Source of the DNA: Planctomycetota bacterium
Lineage (GTDB): Bacteria > Planctomycetota > Phycisphaerae > UBA1845
Assembly: GCA_029558835.1 (NCBI GenBank)
Contig: JAKQDH010000220.1
Span: 1 to 47,813, forward strand
DNA: 47,813 bases
Reading direction: 5' to 3'
Part shown: positions 8,413-15,894 of the stretch, piece by piece
Numbering within the stretch: the stretch's first letter is position 1
How the letters are laid out: each line of letters begins with the position of its first letter
Program-made: the position numbers and the translations under genes
The notes under the pieces: generated by a model
Database searches by the model: none
What the model was told of the DNA's origin: nothing
Seen by the model: only the letters and a program-made list of their open reading frames with translations

Positions 8413-10674
8413 CTATGTGCTGATCTCGCACTCCGGGAGCTTGCACCTCAGCGCGTCGATCTGCGTCGTAGAAGCCTTCGTCCTGTGCAGGGCGAGTCGC
8501 TTTAGCGAGGTCAGGTTCGCCAGGGGTGTCAGGTCGGTGACCCCCGTCCCCCCGAGGTCGAGGTCCGTAAGGGCAGTGAGCTTCGCCGCGGGTGTGAGGA
8601 TACTGACGTGCGTGGCGGCGAGGTTGAGCCACTCGAGCGCGGTCAGGTTCGCCAGGGGTGTCAGGTCGGTGACCGGCGTGCCATAGAGGTTGAGGCGCTG
8701 CAGCGTGGTCAGGCTCGCCAGAGGTGCAAGGTCGCTGACATGAGTGTGAACGAGGCCAAGCACCTTGAGGGCGGTCAAGTTCGCTAGCGGAGTAAGGTCA
8801 CAATCAGCAGTGCCGCCGAGGTTGAGCCGCTCGAGCAAGGTCAGGTTCGCAAGGAACGACAGATCGTTGACTTGCATCGCCCAAACGTCGAGTCCCTTGA
8901 GCGCCGTGAGCTTTGCCAGAGGTGTCGGGTCGGTGACCAGTACGCCCCAGAGGTCGAGGTTCTCGACGCGAGCAAGATCGGCATCAGTAATCCGAGCGAC
9001 CGGCTTGCCGAGCTCACCCGCGATGGCGCTGAGGATCGTACGCGGCAAGTGGGCCACAGTGTCCTTCGATTGCCCTTCGCTGGATGCCAACATGGCTGGC
9101 GCGGGCGCCGGTGGCGGGACCGGGGCGGATGCCGCCATGGGGCTTTCGAGGGCGGACGGAGTGTCCGCGCCGGGTGGCCGTTCTGCCTCAGCCGCGGCTG
9201 CGACCGACTCCGAGAAGGGGATCTGCATCAGCTCCCACAGGTCATCTAGACCGAGCAGAGGATACTGCTCCTTCCTGTCGTGGTACCATGGCTGGCGGTT
9301 ACGCAGAGAGGCGAACGCAATCTCTGCCTCCGGGTTGGCGGGGGGCGCATCGGCGCCTTCGAGTTCTGGCTTCCCGCGTCGGATGCCCCGCTCCTCGCGC
9401 AAAGCCGCCTTGGAACGCCAACCAGGGAACCGGTGTACGAACTGCGACCACTCAGCGAGGAACCGCAGCGCTTTGTTCTCGCGCAGCAGCCCGTCGGATT
9501 CCTGGACGTACCGGCGCAGGACGCGCTGGATAAGATAGACTTGGCAGCCTTGCGTGAAACGTTGGTGCTCACTTCCCCCAAGTGCGTCATGCCGCGCGGC
9601 TGCCGAGGCGCGCAAGAGGGCGCTGTTCAGCAGGCGCTTGATCTCCCGCGGGTTGTACTCAGCTAAGTCGCGGATCTTGCCTTCGATGACCTTGCGATAC
9701 TCCGACTTCCACCCGTTGAGGTGGGTGGACCAGTAGCCCTCGGTGACCGTGTCGAGCTGCTCGATCTGCCGACTCAGGTACCCTTCCATCTGGGTCTGGC
9801 TGGGCGGGATGTCCAGTTCGACCTGGAACATCTTGGCCAGGTATTGCGCCGCCTTGCGCGGATCGAGTTCCTGCTTCTTGTAGTGCTGCCTGATGACCGC
9901 CTCGACGACGTCTCGGTCGAGCCCGACGACGAAGATCAGCCGGGGGATGTCCAGATAGAGCTTCAGAGCTTCGAGAACCTCGAGCACAACCTCCGGGAGG
10001 CAACGATCCAGGTCATCAATGAAGATCACCATGCGCTCGTCGGCGGCGAGTGCCCCGTTCACCCAGTCCTTGAGGGCGTGCTCAAACTCGTTGAGGTACG
10101 CCTTCTCCGGGTGGGCGGTCTGGCGGTAGTCCTCGGCGATCTTCGTCAAGCCCTCCAGGTTGACGGTTGCCTTACCACCGACCTCCTCGGCGCCGGCGGA
10201 GAGTTCGACGCTGCTCAGGGCGTTGAGGAAGCTCCTGCCCAGGAACAGCCCGAACTTTTTCGCGGCGTTCTGGACCGTGCGCAGGGAGGCCTTCTTGATG
10301 TCGATCGCGTTGAGGATGACCTCCGCGATCAGGCCGCGCCAGACGTCCTCGCGCTGCTGATACTTCCACGGATCAAACCAGACGGTGCGGATGCGGCAGT
10401 GGCCGGCGTGCTCACCTGACTCGCTCCAGCGGATGAGCTCCTCGCTGAGCCAGCGCATGGCCGAGCTCTTCCCGGTGCCCCAGTCGCCGTACACGGCAAT
10501 GGCCAACGGCGGGCGGGTCCCCCGGTGACGGATGATGTCAAACACCGCGCCCAGGCGCGAGGCGAGCAGGAAGGAGTCCGGCTCGCGTGCGGCCGAGGGC
10601 TCATCCTCGCGCAGAATAGGATGATCCGAGAGGATCGTCATGCGCGGGGGTCGGAGTGCGAAGTCGTCCGTCAT
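8413..10674 (-). CDS. KAP-family P-loop NTPase with C-terminal leucine-rich repeats
   Basis: 753 residues from ATG 10674 (an in-frame ATG at 10641 is the alternative). The N-terminal half is a KAP NTPase: Walker A YGDWGTGKSS near residue 60, FDPWKYQ, Walker B MVIFIDDLDRC near 214, FVVGLDRDVVEAVIRQHY, and the YNPREIKRLLN sensor helix. KAP proteins are STAND-related signalling ATPases, sometimes membrane-linked and sometimes anti-phage. Typical paired transmembrane insertions inside the P-loop domain are not obvious here. A Pro/Ala-rich linker near residues 520-560 leads to about eight 22-residue internalin-type leucine-rich repeats (consensus L-A-N-L-T-A-L-x-x-L-x-L-x-x-T-x-V-x-D-L-T-P) to the C-terminus, a probable ligand sensor. 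It stands alone on the minus strand. Function as a sensor-effector is inference. Confidence 0.85.
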   Translation of the reverse strand: MTDDFALRPPRMTILSDHPILREDEPSAAREPDSFLLASRLGAVFDIIRHRGTRPPLAIAVYGDWGTGKSSAMRWLSEELIRWSESGEHAGHCRIRTVWFDPWKYQQREDVWRGLIAEVILNAIDIKKASLRTVQNAAKKFGLFLGRSFLNALSSVELSAGAEEVGGKATVNLEGLTKIAEDYRQTAHPEKAYLNEFEHALKDWVNGALAADERMVIFIDDLDRCLPEVVLEVLEALKLYLDIPRLIFVVGLDRDVVEAVIRQHYKKQELDPRKAAQYLAKMFQVELDIPPSQTQMEGYLSRQIEQLDTVTEGYWSTHLNGWKSEYRKVIEGKIRDLAEYNPREIKRLLNSALLRASAAARHDALGGSEHQRFTQGCQVYLIQRVLRRYVQESDGLLRENKALRFLAEWSQFVHRFPGWRSKAALREERGIRRGKPELEGADAPPANPEAEIAFASLRNRQPWYHDRKEQYPLLGLDDLWELMQIPFSESVAAAAEAERPPGADTPSALESPMAASAPVPPPAPAPAMLASSEGQSKDTVAHLPRTILSAIAGELGKPVARITDADLARVENLDLWGVLVTDPTPLAKLTALKGLDVWAMQVNDLSFLANLTLLERLNLGGTADCDLTPLANLTALKVLGLVHTHVSDLAPLASLTTLQRLNLYGTPVTDLTPLANLTALEWLNLAATHVSILTPAAKLTALTDLDLGGTGVTDLTPLANLTSLKRLALHRTKASTTQIDALRCKLPECEIST

Positions 10675-10786
10675 AAGACACCCGGGATGAGCAGAGAAGC
10701 ATCCACCATTGACCTGGGAAGAGAACGGCTGCCTTGTGCCGGAGACTTCCGGGAACGCCCGGCCTGGCACCTGGGCAACAAGGCGG

Positions 10787-10815
10787 ATTATCGCAGGGCT
10801 CACGGCGTGAAGCAA
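10787..10815 (-). promoter_or_regulatory. Sigma70-type promoter of the KAP-LRR gene
   Basis: On the minus strand TTGCTT (10815-10810), 17-bp spacer, GATAAT (10792-10787). Predicted transcription start near 10780, giving a leader of about 105 nt to ATG 10674. This argues against the longer open frame that starts with TTG at 10815. Confidence 0.55.
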
Positions 10816-11000
10816 GGGATGGTGCCCAAGTGAGGTTGCCGGCGGTACCGGGGCATCGCATCAGCAGCTACTATGGGCGCCCTTCGCGGGGTCGAGTAGA
10901 TTGGAGCGTAATGGAAGGGCAGCGGTCGCTACGTCGCCCGCGGGGGCAACGCTACCAGCCCGGACGCGTGACCGCGTGCCGATGTGGTCGCGAGTGAAAC

Positions 11001-11022
11001 CGTGGTCCGTGCAAGGACCACG
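11001..11022 (+). promoter_or_regulatory. Perfect hairpin just before the beta-lactamase ribosome-binding site
   Basis: CGTGGTCC, loop GTGCAA, GGACCACG: an 8-bp perfect stem ending 4-5 nt before the GAGGAG ribosome-binding site of the gene at 11042. Could modulate translation or be the remains of a terminator; no T-run follows. The homologous leader of the isomerase gene at 12837 lacks this stem. Confidence 0.45.
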
Positions 11023-11113
11023 ATGTTGAGGAGATGAATCCATGGTGGCGTACGCGGTGCCCAAACTCAGTAAGGCAAGGAAGCTCGGCAGGAAACAGGT
11101 TCTGCTCGTGGCC
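11018..11113 (+). repeat. 5-prime module shared with the gene at 12837, copy 1
   Basis: The ribosome-binding region and the first 24 codons of the beta-lactamase-fold gene match those of the isomerase gene at 12837. In the coding part 55 of 72 bases and 17 of 24 residues are identical by eye (both read M-x-A-Y-x-x-P-K-L-S-K-x-R-x-L-x-x-K-Q-V-L-L-V-A). The leader also aligns (ACGATGTTGAGGAG vs GCGACGTTAAGGAG). Similarity stops abruptly after the VLLVA block. Confidence 0.75.
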
Positions 11114-12568
11114 GTTTTCGCCTGCGGTACGCACGTATCCGGGCAGGAAACCCAGCCGGCCGGTAGCCCGCCCACCGTCAACGTGGCCGACAATGACGCG
11201 GTTCGCCAGGCCCTGCAGAAGCTCGACGTCTGGCTGGAAGGGCGGCTGCTGAAGGACCATCTGACGAGCCTGGCCGTCGGCGTCGTGTACGATCAGCAGC
11301 TCGTCTGGAGCAAGGGTTACGGCTATGCCGACGTGGCCCGCCAGGTCCCCGCGACCGACCAGACGCTCTACCGCGTCGCCTCCATCACCAAGCTCTTCAC
11401 GGCGACGGCCGTTATGCAGCTCGTGGAACGCGGCAAGCTGTCGCTGGAGGACCCGGTGCAGAAGTATCTGAAGTGGTTCACACCGCCGGAACCAGCCGCG
11501 GCCGACCCCGTGCTGGTCTGGCACCTGCTCACGCACACGGGCGGCTTGCAACGTGAGATACCGGGCATGGACTGGGACAAGCTGGAGGTGGAGACCCCGG
11601 CGGAGGTTGAGGCCGCCGCCGCTTTGACCCCGCTGAAGTTCCCGCCGCAGGTCCGCCAGAAGTACTCCAACTACGCGTTCATGGTCGCCGGGCAACTGGT
11701 AGAGCAAGTCGCGGGCGTGCCGTACCGCGAGTACGTCGAGGCGCGGATCTTCCAACCGCTGGGCATGAGCGGCACGCGCGTGCTCAACGGTGACGAGACG
11801 GATCCGCAGCTCGCGGTGCCCTATGGCCGGCGCTGCGCGGACGGCCTGCGCCCGATCGAGCCGCAGATGCCCGGCAGCGCGTTGCAGTCGGTAGGCGGCA
11901 TCGCCACCAGCGTTCGTGATCTCGCCAGGTTCGCGTCGCTCCAGTTTTGCACGGGCGACGACTACACCGGGCCCGTCCTGACGGGGCGCAGCCTCCGCGA
12001 GATGCATCGCCCGCGTTGGCTGGCGCCGGATTGGGGCCGCGGGCAGGGCATCGGCTGGTTCCTGCTCCGCCGCGACAGGACGATCCTGCTCGCGCACGAG
12101 GGCGGGCTGCCGGGTTTCCGGTCGGCCCTGCTGATCAACCCCGTCCAGAAGGTCGCTGTCATCGTGCTGAGCAACTCCGACGAGGCTAACGTGGGAGCGA
12201 TCGGTGAAGGTGCCCTGGGCGTGGTGACCGGTCCGATCGAGAAGGCAGCGCAGCCGGCGGAGCCACCGGTGGCCGCGGATGCCGATCTCGCCCGCTTCGA
12301 GGGGCTGTATCGGAATCGCTGGGGCGAGCACTTGCGGGTGGCCATCGTGGGCGGCAAGCTCTGCGTGCTGGCCATCGAGGCCGATGACATCCAGGCCGGC
12401 ACCACGACCCTCGAACGCCTGGGCCCCACGACCTTCCGTACCCACGTCGGCGAGCTTCGCATGGGCGGCGACGTCGAGGACGTCGTTGAATTCGCCGTCG
12501 ATGCCGAAGGGCACGCCACCTCCTTCACGAAGGAGAGCGGGGCGTACCGGTTCCACCGGGTGAACTGA
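11042..12568 (+). CDS. Exported class C beta-lactamase-fold serine hydrolase
   Basis: 508 residues. Probable serine esterase, peptidase or penicillin-binding-like hydrolase rather than an antibiotic-resistance lactamase. The three active-site motifs are intact: S114-I-T-K117 (SxxK), Y208-S-N, and H352-E-G-G in the place of KTG. A C-terminal beta-rich domain (residues about 425-508, ADLARFEGLYRNRWGEHLRV...) resembles the DUF3471-like extension of this family. Residues 16-34 (GRKQVLLVAVFACGTHVSG) look like a signal peptide with an unusual 15-residue basic pre-region; that whole N-terminus is shared with the unrelated isomerase downstream, so the export signal may have been built from a duplicated module. 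ATG 11042 follows GAGGAG. Element D copy 2 lies after the gene. Confidence 0.88.
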   Translation: MVAYAVPKLSKARKLGRKQVLLVAVFACGTHVSGQETQPAGSPPTVNVADNDAVRQALQKLDVWLEGRLLKDHLTSLAVGVVYDQQLVWSKGYGYADVARQVPATDQTLYRVASITKLFTATAVMQLVERGKLSLEDPVQKYLKWFTPPEPAAADPVLVWHLLTHTGGLQREIPGMDWDKLEVETPAEVEAAAALTPLKFPPQVRQKYSNYAFMVAGQLVEQVAGVPYREYVEARIFQPLGMSGTRVLNGDETDPQLAVPYGRRCADGLRPIEPQMPGSALQSVGGIATSVRDLARFASLQFCTGDDYTGPVLTGRSLREMHRPRWLAPDWGRGQGIGWFLLRRDRTILLAHEGGLPGFRSALLINPVQKVAVIVLSNSDEANVGAIGEGALGVVTGPIEKAAQPAEPPVAADADLARFEGLYRNRWGEHLRVAIVGGKLCVLAIEADDIQAGTTTLERLGPTTFRTHVGELRMGGDVEDVVEFAVDAEGHATSFTKESGAYRFHRVN

Positions 12569-12596
12569 ATCGGACCGCGCAAGAGGGAAACCAGTA

Positions 12597-12695
12597 GGGT
12601 GGCATGCCCAAGCCGAAGGCGCCGGCATGCGGCGGCAGAAAACAGGCTTTCGCTCGCGGGACAGCATGGCGGCGCTGCGCTTGGCCATGCCACCC
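12597..12695 (+). repeat. Inverted-repeat element D, copy 2
   Basis: 99 bp with termini GGGTGGCATGCCCAAGC and GCTTGGCCATGCCACCC as in copy 1 at 3084-3190, same orientation. The centre differs (contains GGCAGAAAACAGGC). Located 29 bp after the beta-lactamase-fold gene, where it could act as a terminator hairpin. Confidence 0.85.
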
Positions 12696-12812
12696 CCTTC
12701 CGACTGTTGCCTTCCCTATTGCGTGGAGCTATTTAGGCGGGCTCGGCGGGTCACGCGACGCCGGCCGGACGCGTCGGCGCGGGCGCGACTGACACTGCGG
12801 GAAATGACATAA

Positions 12813-12908
12813 CAGCGACGTTAAGGAGGTAACTCGATGCCGGCCTACACACTGCCCAAACTCAGCAAGCCAAGAAGACTCCGGGCGAAGCAAGTTCTGC
12901 TCGTGGCC
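12813..12908 (+). repeat. 5-prime module shared with the gene at 11042, copy 2
   Basis: Partner of the segment at 11018-11113. Here the strong AAGGAGG and the VLLVASGDLR continuation fit the isomerase family, so this copy is likely the source and the beta-lactamase copy the derived one (inference). Confidence 0.75.
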
Positions 12909-14516
12909 AGTGGCGACCTGCGGGAATCGGCCAACCGCGTGTGCTGGGCAGCCCAGGCGGAGCTCGAGGCAGCTCTGACAGCCGCGGTGCGCGAGTGCGG
13001 CTACGAAGTCGTCCGCGCACACTCCTACAACGAGCAGGCCGGCCATGGTTTCCTCGCGTCGCAGGCCGAGGGGATGCGCGTCTTTGCCGACCTCGACCGG
13101 GGGGCGAAGCTCATCGTCGCGGAGGCGGTCTGGCAGTACTCGCACCACGTCCTCGCGGGCCTGATCGCCCATCGCGGCCCGATCCTCACCGTCGCCAACT
13201 GGTCGGGACAGTGGCCGGGGCTGGTTGGGATGCTCAACCTCAACGGCTCGCTGACGAAGGCCGGGGTGAAGTACTCGACGCTCTGGGCGGAAGACCTCAG
13301 TGACCCGGAGTTCGTCCGGAAGCTGAAGACTTGGCTGCAGACCGGCAAGGTCACCCATCGCCTGACGCACGTGACACCGCTTACGAAAGTGTCGATCCCC
13401 GCCCGTGAGCGCAAGCTCGGCCAAGCTTTGGCTGCCCAACTCCTGCACGACCAGGCCGTCATGGGCGTCTTCGACGAGGGCTGCATGGGAATGTACAACG
13501 CCATCATCCCCGACCACCTGCTGCACGCGGTGGGCGTCCACAAGGAGCGGCTCAGCCAGTCGGCGTTGTACTACGCGACCACACAGGTTCCCGACCGTGA
13601 GGCGGAAGCGGTCTTCGATTGGCTGTGCCGGGCGGGGATGCAGTTCAAGTTCGGCGCCAGCGAGGAAACCGATCTGACGCGGCAGCAGGTGCTCACGCAG
13701 TGCAAGATGTACGTGGCCGCGTTGCGCCTGGCCGACGAGTTCGGCTGCCATTGCATCGGCATTCAGTATCAGCAGGGCCTGAAGGACTGTCTGCCGGCCT
13801 CCGACCTCGTCGAGGGGATGCTCAACAACACGGAGCGTCCGCCGGTCATGGCCGCCGGCAACGGGCGGGTGCTGTATGCCGGTGAGCCGCTGCCGCATTT
13901 CAACGAAGTGGACGAGTGCGCCGGTCTGGACGGGCTGCTCACGTACCGCGTGCACCGGGCGATGGGTCAGCCGGTCGAAAACACGTTGCACGACGTGCGC
14001 TGGGGCGACTGGGACCATTCGGGGACGACGGACGAGTATGTGTGGGTCTTTGAGATCAGCGGCTCGGTTCCGCCGGCCCACCTCGTCGGCGGCTGGGCGG
14101 GTGCGGTCGGCGAGCGCCAGCCGGCGATGTACTTCCGCCTGGGCGGCAGCACCATCAAGGGCGTCAGTCGACCCGGCGAGATCGTCTGGTCGCGCATCTA
14201 TGTAGAGGATGATCGCCTCAACCTCGACGTGGGTCGCGCCGGCGTCGTGGAATTGCCGCCGGAGGAGACGCGGCGTCGCTGGGAAGCCACGACTTCGCAG
14301 TGGCCCATCATGCACGCCGTCCTCTACGGCGTCACCCGCGACCAGTTCATGGCCAAGCACAAGGCGAACCACGTTCAGGTCGCCTACGCGCACTCAGCCG
14401 CCGACGCGGACAAAGCGCTGCTGGCCAAGGCCGCTTGCACCCAGGCGCTGGGCATCAAAGTGAACGTCTGTGGCACGCGCCGCGGGGGCAGGCCGTGGGC
14501 CGCCGCGTCGCATTGA
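12837..14516 (+). CDS. L-fucose/L-arabinose isomerase-like protein
   Basis: 559-residue cytoplasmic enzyme of the fucose isomerase family (COG2407 type), which interconverts aldoses and ketoses with a divalent metal. Family features seen: an N-terminal VLLVASGDLRESANRVCW segment, the metal-ligand region VFDEGCMGMYNAIIPD, FKFGASEETDLTRQQV, LADEFGCHCIGIQYQQGLKD, and a C-terminal jelly-roll region ending in a GVTRDQFMAKHKANHVQVAYA helix. The substrate is unknown. Starts at ATG 12837 with AAGGAGG 6-7 nt before. The FGGY kinase 4.6 kb upstream could act next in a sugar pathway (isomerase then kinase), but two unrelated genes intervene, so this is weak inference. Confidence 0.85.
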   Translation: MPAYTLPKLSKPRRLRAKQVLLVASGDLRESANRVCWAAQAELEAALTAAVRECGYEVVRAHSYNEQAGHGFLASQAEGMRVFADLDRGAKLIVAEAVWQYSHHVLAGLIAHRGPILTVANWSGQWPGLVGMLNLNGSLTKAGVKYSTLWAEDLSDPEFVRKLKTWLQTGKVTHRLTHVTPLTKVSIPARERKLGQALAAQLLHDQAVMGVFDEGCMGMYNAIIPDHLLHAVGVHKERLSQSALYYATTQVPDREAEAVFDWLCRAGMQFKFGASEETDLTRQQVLTQCKMYVAALRLADEFGCHCIGIQYQQGLKDCLPASDLVEGMLNNTERPPVMAAGNGRVLYAGEPLPHFNEVDECAGLDGLLTYRVHRAMGQPVENTLHDVRWGDWDHSGTTDEYVWVFEISGSVPPAHLVGGWAGAVGERQPAMYFRLGGSTIKGVSRPGEIVWSRIYVEDDRLNLDVGRAGVVELPPEETRRRWEATTSQWPIMHAVLYGVTRDQFMAKHKANHVQVAYAHSAADADKALLAKAACTQALGIKVNVCGTRRGGRPWAAASH

Positions 14517-14715
14517 CGCGCTTTGCCGGAGGGCACCGCCGGGCCACGCGGTGCCGGGTGGATGCGCTGCAGGGCCATGAGCGCGTCGGCCAAACTTGCC
14601 GGCCGAGTGACGCGCAGCGCACACTCCCACGGGCAACGGGGTGACACCAGGCCCCACATCCAATCCGTGGCAACGGCAGACACTACCCAGGGCGCGAGTG
14701 CAGGTACCGTCCGGT

Positions 14716-14743
14716 TTGACGGGCGGCGGTAGGTCAGTAGAAT
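14716..14743 (+). promoter_or_regulatory. Sigma70-type promoter of the universal stress protein gene
   Basis: TTGACG (14716-14721), 16-bp spacer, TAGAAT (14738-14743). Predicted start near 14750, about 65 nt before ATG 14814. One of the best-matching promoters in the window. Confidence 0.65.
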
Positions 14744-14813
14744 ACGCAACCCTCGTCCGGTCTGCTGCGGCGCAGCGGGGGCGCAGGAGGCCACGCATCG
14801 CGGAGTTGAGGTC

Positions 14814-15692
14814 ATGGAGCAGTTCAAACGCTTGGGCGTGTACCTGGACGAGTGGCCCGACGATAAGGACGTGCTGGCTTTCACGGCCCGCATCGCCGAG
14901 CTGGGCGACCCGGAGTCGGTCCACGTCGTGTATTTCACCCGCCGCGCCGAGGACGATCCGCGTGGACCGTTCGACCACGAAGGCACGTTGCGCAGGCACC
15001 TGTCACCCGGGCTGATGCAGCGCGTGACCATGCAAGTCGAGCGACAAGGCGCCGTCGACACGATGCTGCGGGCGGCCCGACGGCTTGATCTGGACCTGGT
15101 TCTGGCGGGGCGGGTCCTGCCGGCCTCCCAGCTTGCCGTCGGACACGGCTTCAATCGGCTCGCCCGCAAGGCACCCTGTGACGTGCTGCTCATTCCGGAG
15201 GGGGCGGCGGTGCATCTTTCGCGCGTGCTGGTGCCGGTCGACTTCTCCGACCACTCGCGGATGGCATTGCGGGCGGCCGCCCTGTTCGCGCGTGCCAGCG
15301 GCGAGCCGCGTCCCCAGCTCTACGTCCAGACCGTCTTCGCCGTCGGCTACGGCTACAGCAAGGCCGGCTGCACGCTCGAAGAGGCCGTCCGGGGGCTCGA
15401 ACAGATCCATCAACAACGCCTGGAGGAGTTCGTTCAGGGTGTCGACCTGAGCGGCTTGTCCTGCGAGCTACATTGCTCGGCGTCGGACGAACCGGAAGCG
15501 GCCATTGTTCAGTTCGCCCAGGCGCGGAAAGCGGACTTGATCTGCGTGGGCAGCCGGGGAATGACGCCCACTGCCTCCGTGCTCCTCGGCGGCACGGTGG
15601 ACCGGCTGGTCACGCGCGCATCGCTGCCTCTGCTGATCGTGAAGCGCAAGGGCGAGACGCTGGGGCTGCTCGACGCCCTGCTGGGCAAGTAG
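14814..15692 (+). CDS. Tandem UspA-domain universal stress protein
   Basis: 292 residues with two Usp folds. Domain 1 (about 1-140) is degenerate, ending in GHGFNRLARKAPCDVLLIPEG, and lacks a clear ATP-binding loop. Domain 2 (about 145-285) begins SRVLVPVDFSDHSRMALRAA and carries the ATP-binding G-2x-G-9x-G-T signature in GSRGMTPTASVLLGGTVDRL, followed by SLPLLIVK. Cytoplasmic stress or energy-status protein; binding partner unknown. The P-type ATPase follows about 200 bp downstream in the same direction; Usp proteins often neighbour cation transporters, so co-regulation is plausible. Start ATG 14814 with GGAG upstream. Confidence 0.88.
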   Translation: MEQFKRLGVYLDEWPDDKDVLAFTARIAELGDPESVHVVYFTRRAEDDPRGPFDHEGTLRRHLSPGLMQRVTMQVERQGAVDTMLRAARRLDLDLVLAGRVLPASQLAVGHGFNRLARKAPCDVLLIPEGAAVHLSRVLVPVDFSDHSRMALRAAALFARASGEPRPQLYVQTVFAVGYGYSKAGCTLEEAVRGLEQIHQQRLEEFVQGVDLSGLSCELHCSASDEPEAAIVQFAQARKADLICVGSRGMTPTASVLLGGTVDRLVTRASLPLLIVKRKGETLGLLDALLGK

Positions 15693-15894
15693 CACGTTCA
15701 CGAAACCACGGCACGTGATTCGGCCCTGCCGATTCAGACGCTCGACCTGCAGGCCGCGACCCGGGACCAATGCCCGCCCGGTGCGTTCCGCACGGGTGAC
15801 CGCGAAGTGGCTCGGGAACCTGTGTTCCCGCCGCAGGGTGGGTCACGGCGACGCAGGGCACGACTCGACAAGCGCGAAGAGGAGGCGAACACGC

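Noticed and set aside
8422..8970. 66-bp tandem DNA repeats as a CRISPR-like array
   Set aside because: They are the codons of the leucine-rich repeats; no constant repeat with variable spacers.
10675..10815. Longer KAP protein starting with TTG at 10815
   Set aside because: That TTG is part of the predicted -35 box, and the extra 47 residues have no ribosome-binding site or domain.
15715..15894. 60-residue upstream extension of the P-type ATPase
   Set aside because: ATG 15895 has an AGAGGAGG ribosome-binding site, while the upstream part is Arg/Pro-rich and lacks family similarity.
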